Made by a program: the position numbers and the translations under genes. The notes below the pieces were generated by a model. That model did not search any database. It was given only the letters and a program-made list of their open reading frames with translations, and was not told the DNA's origin. A DNA stretch of 64,000 nucleotides from the NCBI RefSeq assembly GCF_027409185.1, contig NC_084462.1:42480679-42544678 (forward strand). The letters are read 5' to 3'. The stretch is from Cynocephalus volans (lineage: Eukaryota; Chordata; Mammalia; Dermoptera; Cynocephalidae). Positions 45,171 through 58,565 of this stretch are shown one piece after another. Numbering within the stretch: position 1 is the first letter of the stretch; each line of letters opens with the position of its first letter.

Positions 45171-47008
45171 TTAAAGGGAAAAAAAGAAAAGAAAAATGCA
45201 CTTCATATATACACACGACGATGTTTTTGGACCATCTGAAACACATCCGTGGACGCAGGTGCCTCTGCTCCCAGGTTAAGAAGCTCCTGCTTTAGACCTC
45301 CTAGGCTGACCCACTTGTTGAGGAAATGGTGACCCAGAGAAGCAGAATGCCTGGCTGCAGATCATGCAGCTATTTGGACAGAGCTGGATCCAGAGCACAG
45401 TGACCCAGGCCCTCAGCCATCACCGATCCCCTCCATCGTGCTTCTTTCTTTGAGTTGTCTTGGCAGAGGGCATCTCACTGTAACCCAGGTACATTGGTGA
45501 CTCCAAAATGAGACCAATTGTTTATGTGAAGAAGTTGGTGACAAAATATTCTCCACACACCAAGTCACAACAGCTCAGCGTCTGCAGCTCACAGAAGTGA
45601 TGTTTATCTTAAGGGTGGCACTTAGACACTATACTTTCCCTAGTATTTTTGCTTTGCCTGGGGTATTGAGCAAATTTGTTGGTTCTGAGTCTGAACATAA
45701 AAATGCAGGCTGGCTGCCAGGGTCTTAATAGATCTGAGAGCTTTAAATGATTTTGAACTTGCCTTAAATAGTTTTACTTAAAATAGCTACCAAGCAGGAT
45801 ATACCTGGCCCAGAATTTCAGGTGGCCCTGTGTAATTCATTTGTCAGCAGAGGAAAAGTGTCATGCTGCAGATAGCTTGCTCTTGCAATGAAAAAGAAGC
45901 TGAAGGCTTAACCAAGTACTAAAATAATGAGCCAGAACTTGCTCCAGCTAGAGTGTCAGGGGTTTGGTAGGGACAAGAGGAATCCCAGAGTAGCAGTCAC
46001 CTGTGACCTAGTTCTCTGGTATTGATTTTTGATCTGAGGTTGTCTTGGTTCTATGTTCTGAGCCAAGGGCCATGTGCATGGCTGGGCTGGGAGAGGATCT
46101 GGGTGTGAACCGAAGGGCACAGACAAGATTAGGATTGTGAAGCTTGTTGTATCATGTCCTCCCATTTTACTCAGATGGCAACAGATTTAAGTGGACAGGG
46201 TTTTAATTGAGTGTCCTTCCCTCCTGTGTCATTGAGGAGGGGGGACAGTGGTGACTGAAGCTGTGCTGGCTGTAGTATGTGAAGTCAGGAAAGCTCCAGA
46301 AGGCAGTGTCCAAAGGCAGATTCAGAATCAGGCCAGAGCACATGGCCCGGCTGACCTGTCCATTGGGAGGGTTTGAGTTTCAGACAGAAACCAAGGGAGC
46401 AAATCAGAAACCCAGAGCTGTTGATGGGGTGGGGGACCCTGGAGACACTGAGACTCCTGCCTGGCCTTGAGCTTGGGTGGCAGCAGAGCCATCAGGGCTG
46501 TTCAGATGCTGTTCTCCAGTATTGGATGACTCTGTGCCATCTGGGGAACATCCCAAGCTCTTTTGGGTCTCTGTGCCTCTGCACAGATTTTGCTGTCTAA
46601 AAAGTAGTTTCTGTGATCCTCCACAGCTGTGATGGTCTCCCCTTCCTCCACACAGCACCCAGCACACTGGGAGCTTCTGAGTACTTATCCCAGGTGCCTG
46701 TCTTCCCCTGGCTCTTGGGACTGTGTGTGTGCATGCCCTGGCTGACGTTTCTCGTGTGGGTGCTCTTGCTCAGAGCCTTGCACCAACCCTGCAGGGAGGT
46801 GTTACCAGGCCTGTTTAATGGTGATGAGGCCTGAGATCCAGTTAGGCTCTGACTAACCAGTGACTGACAGGCCACGGCCTGAACCCACACCATTCGACTC
46901 ACCTTCCACCATCATTACCTGTGGCAGGTGCACCTCCCCCGCTGCTTCTCAGGGGTGAGCCCTCAGATGGAAAGCCTTTCAGCTTTCTGCTGAAATGAAT
47001 GGATGAAT
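45171..47008. other. Intronic, mostly unique sequence
   Basis: Faint MIR-like text at 45,320-45,410. No exon, RNA gene or named repeat otherwise. Confidence 0.35.
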
Positions 47009-47056
47009 GACAAATGCACCCAAGTGGACCCCGACAAATGCACCCAAGTGGACCCC
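47009..47056. repeat. Perfect 2 x 24-bp tandem duplication
   Basis: The 24-bp unit starting GACAAATGCACCCAAGTGGA and ending in CCCC is present twice with no difference (47,009-47,032 and 47,033-47,056). Identity implies a recent duplication. Confidence 0.95.
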
Positions 47057-47529
47057 ACCTGCAACTGTTTCTTCTTCCTTCCACTTGGTGCACACACACA
47101 CACCGTGCTTGCTGCCCGTTAGCACTGTCCTGTCCAGGATCGTCTGTACTGGCTCTCTCTCATCAGCATTGAAACTTACTTCTCTCCATATCGGAGGGGA
47201 AAAAACAAAAAACCCAACCTTTTCCAGTCCTCCCAGGAAACTACACTCAGTTGCACACTATCAGCTGGACTGATCACCCTTGCTGCAAACTTCTTCCTCA
47301 TGTGGGACCCTATCTGCAGAAAGGGACCACTGTCTACCCTGGTGCTGAGCTGGAGGCCTGGGAGTCACCACCGCCTCTGCCTGTTCCTGTGCCTCCCATC
47401 TGGTCTATAACGAAGCCCATCTTGTCAGCCTCCTGAATGTCTCTCATTCCCCCACTTCTCCCCTGCCATGGCCCAGTGCAGGCTGGGGCCTCCAGCACCT
47501 CCCACCTGCACCTGCCCTGCTGCAGGGCC

Positions 47530-47845
47530 GCCTCCTGTCCCCACCCTTCTGCCCTGGCCCTGGCTCCAGCTCCACCGAATCTCTTTTTTCATGTCTTGCT
47601 TTCTTTCAGGCTTTCTTATACTGTTCTTTCTGCCTAGAACGGCTTTCCCCCATCCACCTGGTTAGCCCCTGATCCTTCCTGGCTCAGCGTCACTGGCGGT
47701 TCCCTTGGCAGACCTGCCCTGATCTCCCCCACCTGGCGGACATGCCCTGCTTCTGGGCTCTCAAGCCCCTTTCACCCTGACGTCTGGCTGGCTGTTTCTG
47801 CCACTGGGCTCTGGTCTTCCTGGGTGAGACAGTCCAAAGTTGTCC
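47530..47845 (+). repeat. L2 LINE 3' region
   Basis: Contains CTTATACTGTTCTTTCTGCC, TAGAACGGCTTTCCCCC and CTTGGCAGACCTGCCCTGA, the L2 order on the plus strand. Confidence 0.65.
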
Positions 47846-49280
47846 ACTGGCTGCTCTCTAAGGTCGATTCCGATTTTGCCACCTCTCTGATGGCCAAGAA
47901 GTCACACCAGGGCAGCCTGCTACTGGCCATGCATTCGTTTATTCAGTGAGTGTTTGTCATGTGTTCTTGCTGGTGTGGCCCCTGCCCCGCAAGAGCCTTA
48001 GTGGTTGTGAGCATTTGTGAAGGAGCAAGGTCAGGCCCTGCACTTTAGTGTCAGTTGCTGAACCATCTCCACCCACCACTTTTTTACCTTAATCCCTTGC
48101 TCTTTGGAGTCACTCAGCGGGCCAGCCCCTCCTGCATGTGTGCTTGTGCATGAGGACACCCTCCTTGTGACACTACAGTTTGCCTCTGGGTCAAGCCAGC
48201 TCTACACCCAGCCAAGAGCCCCATGTGCCCTGGCAAGTCCCAGCAGCGCCCTGGAGCCCATCAAGGATGTGTCAGACCCCACAGGCCTCATCATCCTGTC
48301 AAATTGTGGGACTTCCTGATGTCCTCGTGCCTCTGCTCTTTAAGGATTTTGAAGACCCGGTGGCAGGCACAAGGGCCCCTGTCCAGTCCTGTGAGCAAGA
48401 GGGATGAAGAGCTATCAGCTGTTGGGAGCCTCACTCTCCATGGGATGGAATTGGCAGCCTCATGTTCCCATGGTAACCAGCCCATCAATGCCCTCAGTGT
48501 CGAGATGGTGGCACCATGGAAAGGAAGAAACAGTCTCATTGTCTCCCCTTCAGCTGCTTGGATGCAAACAAACTGCGTTCCGCGGGGCCCCACAGCCCAG
48601 GCGATGTGAGGCCCTGCCGTGCTGTACACACACCCCCTTGCTGAGCTTGCCCAGGGAGGGGCTGTCAGTTTCTGTTCTCTTACCTCCTGGGGCCCCTTGA
48701 ATTTCTGCCACTGGCCAACATCAGGCATTTACAGAGTACTTGTTGGGTAATGCTGTCGTCTTTGTGGGAAGAAGTGACCCAAACTCCTGAAGCACTGAGA
48801 GATTAGCCAGACTGTCTTCGCCAGGGGGTGAATACACCAGCAAGTGTGCTTTTGAGGAATCTTCCCAGACCTTTCCCCTTGGTTTCAAAATATCCTTGTA
48901 ACGTCTCTGTCTCCTGTGTTCGTTCCACCAGAGCAAACTTATCTAATAAGGCAGCCCCTCCTGCCCCTTCTGCCCCCTTCCCGGACTGTCCACCTGGGGA
49001 GAGTCCGGCAGTGAACAACAAGAAGAACCTTCTTGCTCACGAAAGGCCCGTGTCCACCTCGATGATCTGGAAACTTTCCATGTGCTTTTTCTTTCTTTTG
49101 CACCTATCTGTGATATTGTTTTAATGTGTGTGCCCATTCCCCGTGGGGCCTACCTGGAGAGCCCTTCTCTTTTTCAGGGTTGGCTAAAGTGGTGTTTTCT
49201 GGTCTGTGTACTGCCCAGCAGGGCCAAGCACTGTCCTCTCAGAGCTCCATGAGGGGCTCAGCCGTGGCCTGCAAGGGTAT
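47846..49280. other. Intronic, mostly unique sequence
   Basis: No exon supported. Several open frames near 48,100-48,730 overlap on both strands without domains. Confidence 0.35.
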
Positions 49281-49284
49281 CTGC

Positions 49285-49395
49285 CTCCCCACTAGACCAC
49301 AGTCTCTGGTGGTCAATGTCTTTACTTGGTTCAGCTTTGTTTCCTTGGGCCCCGGCACTGTTCTGGGCACATAGAGGGGTCAGTGAATGAGAAAT
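49285..49395 (+). repeat. L2 LINE 3' tail
   Basis: GGCACTGTTCTGGGCACATAG followed by GGTCAGTGAATGAG resembles the L2 terminal segment. Confidence 0.6.
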
Positions 49396-50079
49396 CTGTA
49401 GGATTTTGTATCCCAGGACCAAATGCAAATCAGGCATAAACGATCTTCAGAGTGTAAGGTGAAAATGCTGATTTTTTTCCACTCTGCTGAGCTCTAGGAG
49501 GTTTGTGAGCAGCAGATATTTGTGATGTTGCTTTAGAGTCAAATATCACTTGAGTTTTCCACCTTTGACATCTCTTGGTACCTTGTCATTGGGCTGCATG
49601 TTTCTGGAGACTGAGTCTTGCTGAGTGATTTCAGGGTCACCAGCAGGGATTCTCCAGTCAAGGCCAAGGCCCATCTCCATCGTCCATGCCATGTGGCTGC
49701 TCCGTGGCAGAACTGGCAGATCTGGCTGAACTCAGAATCCTGGGCTGTGTTCTCTGAAGTAAGGGGTGAACACTTGCCCCCAGGTGGGCAGAAGAACAGG
49801 AAGAAAGGAAGCCAAAAAAAGAGCTGGGGAAGCCAAAGGAGTGGAAGGGAGGGAGGTGTAGGAAGGGACCAAGAAGAGGAGGCACGGTGGTGCCCCAAGT
49901 CCTCGGTGGAGTCTCCTCTGAAGGTTTAGTTTTGGTGAAGTAGAAGCCCAGATCCTACCTGCACACAGCCTCTCGTTTGCACATGACTGTGTTTCATTAG
50001 GGTGGTAGCTGTGTCGGTGGGTTCCACTATTTCTACCATGACTGCCGCCAGGCTGTTCCTGCATCGTCCTTACTGTCTG

Positions 50080-50235
50080 CCAAGTGCTGCTGATAATCAC
50101 CCCAGAGCAGTCCCGTTATACAGCCGAGCAAAACGATATCACAGATAGGTGCAAAAGCCGAGGCCCAGAGAGGTTGAGGAACTTGCTACAGCTTAGTAAA
50201 TGTCAGAGCAAAGCTTTCAATCCAGGCAACTTGGA
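50080..50235 (-). repeat. MIR SINE
   Basis: Plus strand shows GAGGCCCAGAGAGGTTGAGG, AACTTGCTACAGCTTAGTAA and GTCAGAGCAAAGCTTTCAA, the reversed MIR. Confidence 0.78.
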
Positions 50236-50639
50236 TTCTAGTCCTTATGTACAGACGGTATCTGTGCCCTACCAGGAAAGGCTTCAAGAGCAGGTGGCAT
50301 CTGAGCTGGCCGTGGAGCTTGAGTTGGGTGTTCTAACTGGCTAAGGGAGGGGTGCAGTGCAGGCAGATGGTTGGGATGGAAGGGATGCCCTGTGGAGTCC
50401 CTGCCAGTGTGAGGGTGCCTGCTCTGTAGAACTCCCCCATCTTATCAGGCTCTGGCCTTCAAAGGTTTATCTAGGAAGGAATGAAGGCAGCGTTCTTGAC
50501 GGAGTCTAAGAGTCTCAAGGTCAGGGAAACTTTCTTGGATACCCTCCCCCAGCCTAGCAGAGCCCTGTGTACTTACCACACCCTGGGAGGAGAGGAGAAG
50601 CCTAATGAGGATCCAAGGTTGCCTAGAGGTGGTACCGCA

Positions 50640-52500
50640 CAGTTATAAGATTGTTTATGTTACTGAATTTTTCTCAATATAATACAAAAAGAAAACGTAT
50701 ACAGAAAATTTGGGAAACACAAAAGAGCAAAGAAAACTTCAAAAACCATTCATAATTCCATCCCTCAAAGAGAATCACTGTTAACATTTTGGACCATGTC
50801 CTTTTGTTGTTTTTTTAAACTCTTTGTGTGTGTGTGCTTGTGCTCATGCATATGGATGCACACACACGCAGATACATGAATGTCTTATTCAGATAGGATT
50901 GTATAGTTTTGCAACTTGTACCTCCCAAGTCAATAACTATTCTATGGTGTAACTTTTAATGGATGCTCAGTATGCCATTGCGTGGCTGGCCCATAATTTA
51001 CTTAATCTTCCCCTGACATTTAGGTCAGTGGATTCTTTGTGACTCCTGGGGAGGTGGGTAGTGCTGCAGTGGGGCTGGAATGTCAGGACCGTGTGGGAGG
51101 TGGAAAGGGTTCTGTCACTGCCCTGTCCCCCACTGATGTGCCCTGTGACCCTGGTTATGGTGTCCCATACCATTTCCCTGCATCTCCATGTCCTGCATCA
51201 CTGGCCTTGCAGAGAGTCCACGACTTGATAACACTTGTTCAGTTCAACTTGTAAGAATTCTATTGAGCATTTTTTTATTTTAAAAATTACACATGTTGTA
51301 TAAATACTCTGCCACTGTAAAGAATTCAAATAGTGGAGATGTATAAAGAGGGAAAATCCAAAATCTCCTTCCTCCCCTCATCCCATCCCCAATTTACTCC
51401 TTCTCCCAGATGTCACCACCGTTCACACTTTAGTATGTACGTGTCCTGTTTCTGTGCCTTAACAGACATATATATGCACATATATGAATGTAGGGTTTTG
51501 GTGGTTTTATTTTTTCATAAAAATTATTTATTTTTATTTTAGGATCATGCTAAACATGTTTTTCTGCACCTAGCTTTTCTTAGCTAACAGTGTATCTTGG
51601 AAATCTTTCCATGCATGTACATAGAGATGTACTTTGTTCTTTTAAAATAGTTTTTTGGCATTTTACAGAGGGGGCATGTTTTGCGATACCATTTACCTAT
51701 GAATGTCATTTGATTCACCTCTGGTTTTTTCCTTATTATAAACAGTGTTGCTGTGGTCATCCTTCTTCATGCCTCTCTGTGCACACGTAAGAGTTCTGTA
51801 GGATACCTAATAGCAAAGACAAATGAAAGTTATAATAATAAATGATGATTGCAGACACCTATCTGACCCTTACTATGTGCCAGTGATTTTCCAAGTGCTT
51901 TCCTCATATCGACTCATTTAATCTTCTCAGAAACCCTGTGAGATAGGCACTATTATTATCACCATTTTATAGATGAGGAAACCAAGGCACAGAGAAGTTA
52001 ATTTACTCTTCCACAGTTACACAGCTTGTAAGTGCCAGAGCCAAGACTTGAACCCAGATGGCCCAGCTACAGAGATTGGGGAACCACGGAGTCAGTGTGT
52101 GCGCACATTATACCGTGTTAGGCGCTGGCAGTGGCTCTCCAGGCAGGTGGTACTGATTGGCACCACCCCAGAAGTGCGTTAGAGGCCCCACCAGTCTTGG
52201 GTGGAGATGATCAATTGTTGTAATATTTGCCAGTTCTTACAGATGAAAACGAGATCTAGTGGTGGTTTTAGTTTGCTTTTTTTCTGGTTACTTTTAAAGT
52301 TAAATGTCTCATTATATATTTATTAGCCATTTTAATCCATCTCTGAATTGCTTCTTTATATTCTTTGCCCATTTTTTCAATTAGGTTGTTTGCCTTTTAT
52401 CTAATGATTTGTAGGTGCTCTCTCCATATTATGGGTATTAATTCCGTGTTTTTAAATATGTTGCAGATAATTCTCCCATCTGTCACTTTTCACTGAACAC
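50640..52500 (-). mobile_element. Old LINE (L1M-like) 3' sequence, minus strand, in pieces
   Basis: Pieces at 50,640-51,020, 51,250-51,800 and 52,230-52,490 carry reversed old L1-type text (AATCACTGTTAACATTTTGG; TTTAATGGATGCTCAGTATG; TTTGCCCATTTTTTCAATTA; TTTATCTAATGATTTGTAGG). A MIR and short unassigned blocks lie between them. Confidence 0.6.
51840..52085 (-). repeat. MIR SINE
   Basis: Plus strand shows TTACTATGTGCCAGTGATTT, AACCCTGTGAGATAGGCACT and AGATGAGGAAACCAAGGCAC, a well-preserved reversed MIR. Confidence 0.9.
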
Positions 52501-55175
52501 TGTTCAGAGAGTTTGTTTGCTTGCTTCTTGTTTTTTGAAGTAAAATCTGCAGCACCATTTGTTTGCCAGGCTTTGGGCTCGTTTCTTTGTTATTCAGAGA
52601 TGAGTAAGATAGAGAACCTGCCTACAGCAGACAAGAACTTAAGTAACCATTGCAAGAGGAATCATGAACATAATATGGAGGTGAAATCCAGCAGAGGGGA
52701 GTGGGGCATATTTTCACCTGGGGGATTCAGGGAAGGCTTGTGACCGGTAGTGTCTGAGCTGCACCTTGACGGGTCCACAGGATTGTCATCAACAGAGAAA
52801 TGGGCATGGGGGGGGGCGGTGGTGTTTGGGCAGATGGATCACGAGTGAGTGCTTCAATCCATATCCCACCAGGAAACACTCCCTTTTGCTGACTCAGGTA
52901 AAAAGGGTCTCACAGAGGGGCTACCTGCAGAGGTGTGAGCAGGGGTAAGGGAAAGAAGCAAGGAAGAGTGTTGTGCACCAGGGACTAGCAGTGGTGGGGA
53001 GTTGCTGCCCTGCCTTGGACTAAAGGACAAGGGGACAGAAAGGTGTTAGCAGAGCCTGTGGGAGCTGGAGCTGTAGAGGATGCAGCCTGCTTCTGGTGCC
53101 TCTCGTTGGCCCAGGTGGTGTGGTGTGGAGGGCTTGGGTTTTGGGGGCACAGAGCAGTGCAGAGAAGGGCGGACATAGGATGGCGTGGGGGTGCAAAGTG
53201 AGAAGAATCAGCACAGCAAGGGTGAGGACAGAGAGAGAAGTCCTGGGTGTGTGAAGACTTCAGCAAACACCCTGATGTTGTTAGAGGGTAGGGGATTCAT
53301 CTGCTGCTGCCTTTATTATGGAGTGCTGGCTCAAAGCCTGGCATGGGGCGAGGAACTAAGTTATGAAGAGGGTCAGGCAGGCTACGCACCCCAGTGACCC
53401 CTGCCGTGGTGCTGGTTTTAGCTTCGATGTGTCCTCTCTGAGGGTCACAGCAGAGGCCTGTGGTTTCGTGTCTGTTAGACCCCACGTACCTGGATCTGTG
53501 CCTCCTTGTCCCTGTCAGAGTTTATTTAGGTGTGTCTGTCTGAGGACAGACTTTAACATGGAAAAATAAGTCCATTTTGGGTCACTATTGAACTCAGTCT
53601 AACATACATCTTGATCTTCTGTTTGTTTTTTTTTTTTTAACTTAAATGACTACAAACCCCAATTTGTGTTCCTCTTGATAAAGCCTAATTTCTATTTTTT
53701 TAAAAAAAGAGAAGAAAAAAGAAACCTTATTTCTATCCTGTCATCAAAGTAACCATTTCTGACTGAGCTCATTAGCAGTCTTCTTACGCATGTCTCTTAA
53801 TTTCTCATTTGAAGGAATATGACACTATCAGCCACAAACAAGGAGCTAGATTTGTTTCAGAGGCTTAAACAAGTTTATGTAGCACAATTTTGCCAGTTGA
53901 AGATGCTCACAACCCTTTAATTTAGCACAAGATGCAAAAGCCCATTTGTGGGAAGCGGTGCTTTTTGCTCCCCTAGAGCTCTGTGTCCTTGTACAAAATG
54001 AGCTCATTAGTTATTCTAGTGTTTTTCTGGTTTGCTTTCTCAAGGAACGTTGGATTCTACCTTCCTCTGATACCTGGTCACACCAGGAACATTACAAAAC
54101 CAGATCAATTCTTTCTCACAATAAATAGTCTTAAAATCCAACCAAACCTCAGAGGAGGTGTGGATACACTAACTCTAAAAGACTGTCATTATGAGGCGCA
54201 TGTTGGGGAACCAGAGCTAACAAACCCACATAACAACAAGCTGGGTCTTAACAGCATTCCCAATCCAACTAAGCACGTTTCCAAAACCTAACTAAGAGCA
54301 TCTTTCTACTTTCCATTTTGATTCTCACTCACAAAGAACCTTGGATGTGTTTTCTGTTTTCTTCCTGTATCAGAAGTTCAGTGGCTACAGAGAACTACAG
54401 AAAATCCTGTCTTAAAGCTGGTTTTCCTTTCCAGCAGTTGGTTCCCTTCCTGAAGTTAGTCACTTGCAGTGCTTTGTATTCAATTTGTGCTACTGGCTGT
54501 GCCAGCCCAGGCCCGCCGTGGTGCCAGATTGCTGCACAGACTCCTCCCTGGATTTCTCCTGCACAGTGACCTCAGTGGCGCCTTCCAGTGACCAGGCGCT
54601 GCCGTGAGACACCTTTCTTTCTCCCCCAGGCCGAGGAAACGTGTTGGTGTGCTTGCCACTGCTGCTCTCCCCACGGCATGTGTGTTTTGTCTGAATCGTG
54701 CTGTTGGGGTGCATGAGTTAGACTGCAGGTCTCAGCCTGGGCCGTGTTCTCCTGCAGCGTGGACATGAAACTGATGCTCAGCAGATCACTAGGAACAATG
54801 AACACAGCCGGGAGGGGACAGTCATCTTGCCAAACCTGCCCTGTCCATTTCAAATGCTGTGCCTTTGCCCTGAGGTCTTTTCAGGGAGGTGTGTTAGCAT
54901 TGAGCCTAGTTTGATTTTTGCATCACCTTTTCGTAGCAGAAGATGACATGTTCACTGACATGACTGAGCCTTCCCTTCCATGACTGGCCAGGAGGAGCAG
55001 GTGCCGTGGCTTCCCTGCCTGGTCGTGAGGCTTTGATGGGAGGATCAAACCAACAACCGTTTCTGTCAGTTGGGGCGTGTCACCAGCCTGTCCCCTGCTG
55101 GGTCCTCAGCAACCTGGGGTGCTGTCTCTGTTTGATTTTTTTTTCCCAGAGGGCTATGGAGTTTCCTGGGTCACT
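52501..55175. other. Intronic, mostly unique sequence
   Basis: The section 52,595-52,800 resembles an old, common mammalian repeat (L2-like, minus), not firmly. T and A tracts lie at 53,626-53,640 and 53,694-53,720. No exon; 53,760-54,300 appears unique. Confidence 0.35.
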
Positions 55176-55179
55176 TATA

Positions 55180-55880
55180 ACTTGTTTATCACAATTTTAA
55201 GTTTCTTAGGTCCATCCATAGGAGAATGGATAAACATATGTGATATTTTCATACAGTGAGCAGTCTTATTCAGCAATAAGAAAGAGCAATCAGTTTGTAC
55301 AACAATGTGGATGAATCTCAGACATTATACCAAAGTGAAGGAAGCCTTCCTTACACAAGAGCTGTCTGATTCCATTTATAGGAAGTTCTAGAACAGGCAA
55401 AACCATTCTGTGGGGGAATAAAAACTCAACTTTAGGGGTGAGGATTGGCTGGGAAGGTGCAGGGGAGACTTTCTGGGGTGATGGCTGTCTTCTGAATCTT
55501 GGTCAGGGTCTAGGTTACACAGGTATATATATTTATCAAAACTCAACAAATGTATAATTAAGATTTGCTCATTTCATCGCATGTAAATTTTACCTCAAAA
55601 GGAAAAAAATCTAAGAGCAAATATTGAACTCTTGGTAATGATATATATATGTTGAAGTATTTAGGGGAGAGTGTTGATACTGCAGTTTACTTTGGAATGC
55701 ACCCAAAATAAGATGGATCGCCAGGTGTGAAGAGGAAATGTGATAGAGCGATTCTAGTAACTGTGTTAATAGCAGGGTCAAGATGATGGGTATGTGGGTG
55801 TTTGCTGTTCAATTCTTTCCACTTGGGTGTATGTTTGAAAGTTTTCATAACAAGATGTTGGGAGGAAAAGATATTTAGGA
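55180..55880 (+). mobile_element. Old L1M 3' end
   Basis: Typical 3' L1M text: GGAGAATGGATAAACATATG, ACAATGTGGATGAATCTCAG, CATGTAAATTTTACCTCAAAA, then a second tail-like block with CACTTGGGTGTATGTTTGAA. Confidence 0.75.
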
Positions 55881-57340
55881 TTGTGGTGGGGATGGGGTGG
55901 ATTTGGGAGAAATCACATGCAATACTTGAAGGTGTAATCATAAATTTATGTTTAGACATGAGGATTAGAAGTCTTCCAGGGAATTAATGGGGGCAAATGA
56001 TGTCATCAAAGACATCTCCATGAAATTTGGGTTTGGGGGCATTTACTTTTGTAAGATATGTTCTGTGGCCACAGTGGCATCAGGAAGGATTGCTATGGCT
56101 CCCTGAGCCCTTAACTTGCTAGTTTTCTCAAGGTGAGAGTTTCAGCCCCAGAGAGAAGCAATCCAGTAAATGTAAATGAGCAGAGTGCCGCTGCTTAAGG
56201 ACCTTCCTGCTGAGGAGCCATAAGCCTGTGACAGATGCCCCAGCACAGCACTGGCAGTTTGGGTTGCTTGCTGCTAATTGTCTTCTCAGTGTTGCTCTGC
56301 AGCGTTTTCCTACTTTCAGTATTTGAATTATTGACTTTCTGTAGAATTTTCAGTCTCTCTTAAGTTGTCGAATTTAAGGGTGGGACCAGTAGCCATCCTG
56401 TGCAGAATCTTCATGGATAGGTATCCTAAGTTGGAATCCTGCCCCTGTGGGACCCAGGGGCTGTCCCAGACCAGATGCAGCAAAGACACAGTGATCAGAT
56501 TCCTTGTAGGAGAACCTGAGAAGGTCTGCTGGTAAATTTAATGCATGTTCAAGAACTGGGGGTAGGGAGAGAGGAGATGAATGAAAGCATTATTCTAAGA
56601 AGCTGCTTTTATTTATAGATTCTCTTAATTCTATTTAAATGAATACTGGAGAAATATAAAACTTGGAACACAAAACACATCATAGAAATAAAAGGACGTT
56701 AAACTAAAATAGGCAGCAGTGGTAAAATGAGAAAAGAGTTTTAGTACCAAGAGGGAGATGTGGCATTTTTCTGTAATAAAATCATCTCAGAGAACACCGT
56801 ACAGGGAAAGTGAATTAAAATAAGGACTTGGTTAGGAGAAAACTTGGAAAGAAACATAAAATATTTCATAATGAAAAGGAGAAGGTGTTAAGCTGACTGG
56901 AGGGGAAAACAAATACAGAGATTACGCTAATTACATTATAAAGACAAATAAATAAAATGTCATTGTTGTAAAAGGAAAAAAAATTAATTAAATACTTAAT
57001 GTGATTTAAGAGACATTGGCAAAATAAAATGTATTAAGTATGATAAAATATGTAAATTGCCATAATTTACCTGCTTTATTCCAGCAGCCAGTGTAGTGGT
57101 GCCTCAACTCCTGCATATACAAAGAGGGATTTTTGAATCCTGAGATAGCACATTAATGGGACAGGATACAAAATAAATAGCGACTTATATTAGAAAAGCT
57201 GGAATCAAATGAGCATTTTTAAATGAATGATGAATGAATGAGGATTCCTTAAAGTAAGGAGTTTAAAAACACACACTCAAAGGAGAAAGCAATAGAACTA
57301 CCTTTTAAGATTAAAATTGAATTAAGGCATGAAAGACGGT
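55881..57340. other. Intronic, AT-rich sequence
   Basis: No exon. The AT-rich part at 56,590-57,330 may be decayed LINE but lacks clear landmarks. Confidence 0.35.
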
Positions 57341-57344
57341 GCTT

Positions 57345-57505
57345 CTCTTTCCTGAGAATTAGGTAACCTCCCTGTGCTTCAGCTCTTCTGAAAAATGGAA
57401 GTTAGTAGCATCTACAACAATTGAATGCTTGAAATAGTGCCAATCCCAAAGTGAGCACTCAGTGTGTGTTCATGCTGGTAATATTATTATCATCACGGTG
57501 ATTAT
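57345..57505 (+). repeat. MIR SINE
   Basis: GTAACCTCCCTGTGCTTCAG, TGAAAAATGGAAGTTAGTAG and AGTGAGCACTCAGTGTGTG are in MIR order on the plus strand. Confidence 0.7.
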
Positions 57506-58420
57506 TAAAACTGAAAGAGGGGGAGATAATATGTTCTCCCAATGTCAGGCACTGGAGTCAGACTAGGAAAGCGTTATTTTTAAAGTAAGAATTCAAAGTT
57601 AGTAAAAGGTGTCGTGGAGAAGTTTGTTTTACCTTTCATCTTTTTGGGGAAAACCTTGTTAATTTTTAAAGCTTAGGATGGGAAAGGCAGAAGTTAATGT
57701 AGACTAAGACTGAGCCACGACTTAAGCAGCCGGGATGTCCCCAGCCTGCAGAGCATGATCACTGGCCCCCAGTGAGGCCCCTGGCTGTAGCCACTCCATT
57801 CACAGCATGTGGGACATCCCTCGTCAGCCCTTCACCCACCTGGCATGTTCCCTAGGGCTCGTGCAAAAGAGGACCCTCTTGCTGGACATTAATTAATTAA
57901 TTAAGGATTCTTTCTTTAAAAGAATATAAAACTTTGGGTTAAGACAGCAGATTGAGGGTCTTATCAGTTACCCTATGCTGGCATCTGCGAGCCAACACAG
58001 AAACATATGCAAGAATGGTTTATTGCCTGAACCCAGCCAAACAGGGCAGGGAGCGGCTGTCCACATATGTATGTTTGCCTATCAATTACAACTGTTCACT
58101 TTCTTTCATTCCCAAAAGAAGAATGGTGTGCCTGGAAATGCTGGATTTTTATCCTTTTCCCAAACTTTTCTTGCTCTGTGCCTCACTTGGGATGGATTGC
58201 GTAGAACACTTTCTTAACTTGTTGAGCAGAACTTATAAGTGGACTCCAGAAACTGGAAGGCAAAAAGTGGGATTTTTTTTTCCTTCTGCTTTCCTCATAC
58301 TAGCCAAATTTCCCCATAATGCACTAAAAATACTCATGTTTTTCATTTTATAGGGCTGTGTTGATCTAGTAGCTCTTGCAAATAGAGCCAGTGGCCAAAA
58401 TGTGAACTTCGAGACCGGAA
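57506..58420. other. Intronic, unassigned
   Basis: A 133-codon open frame at 57,952-58,353 has no recognisable domain and no splice context I trust. Nothing else supported. Confidence 0.35.
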
Positions 58421-58424
58421 GAGC

Positions 58425-58565
58425 TGGGTACTAATCCCAGCACTTTTGCTTACATATTGATCAACAATTGGCAAGCCACTTAATGTCCCTGGATGTCCAA
58501 TTAGTCATCCGTAAAATATGATTGCAATAATCACTGCCAAAATAGACTTCTACAGCTGGATCATG
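58425..58565 (+). repeat. MIR SINE
   Basis: GGGTACTAATCCCAGCACTT, CAAGCCACTTAATGTCCCTG and CATCCGTAAAATATGATTGC follow the MIR order on the plus strand. Confidence 0.75.

Noticed and set aside
44986..45295. His/Tyr-rich frame
   Set aside because: Driven by the mixed AC/TA simple repeat.
57952..58353. 133-codon open frame in intron 1
   Set aside because: No recognisable domain, and composition resembles surrounding intron. It may be chance.
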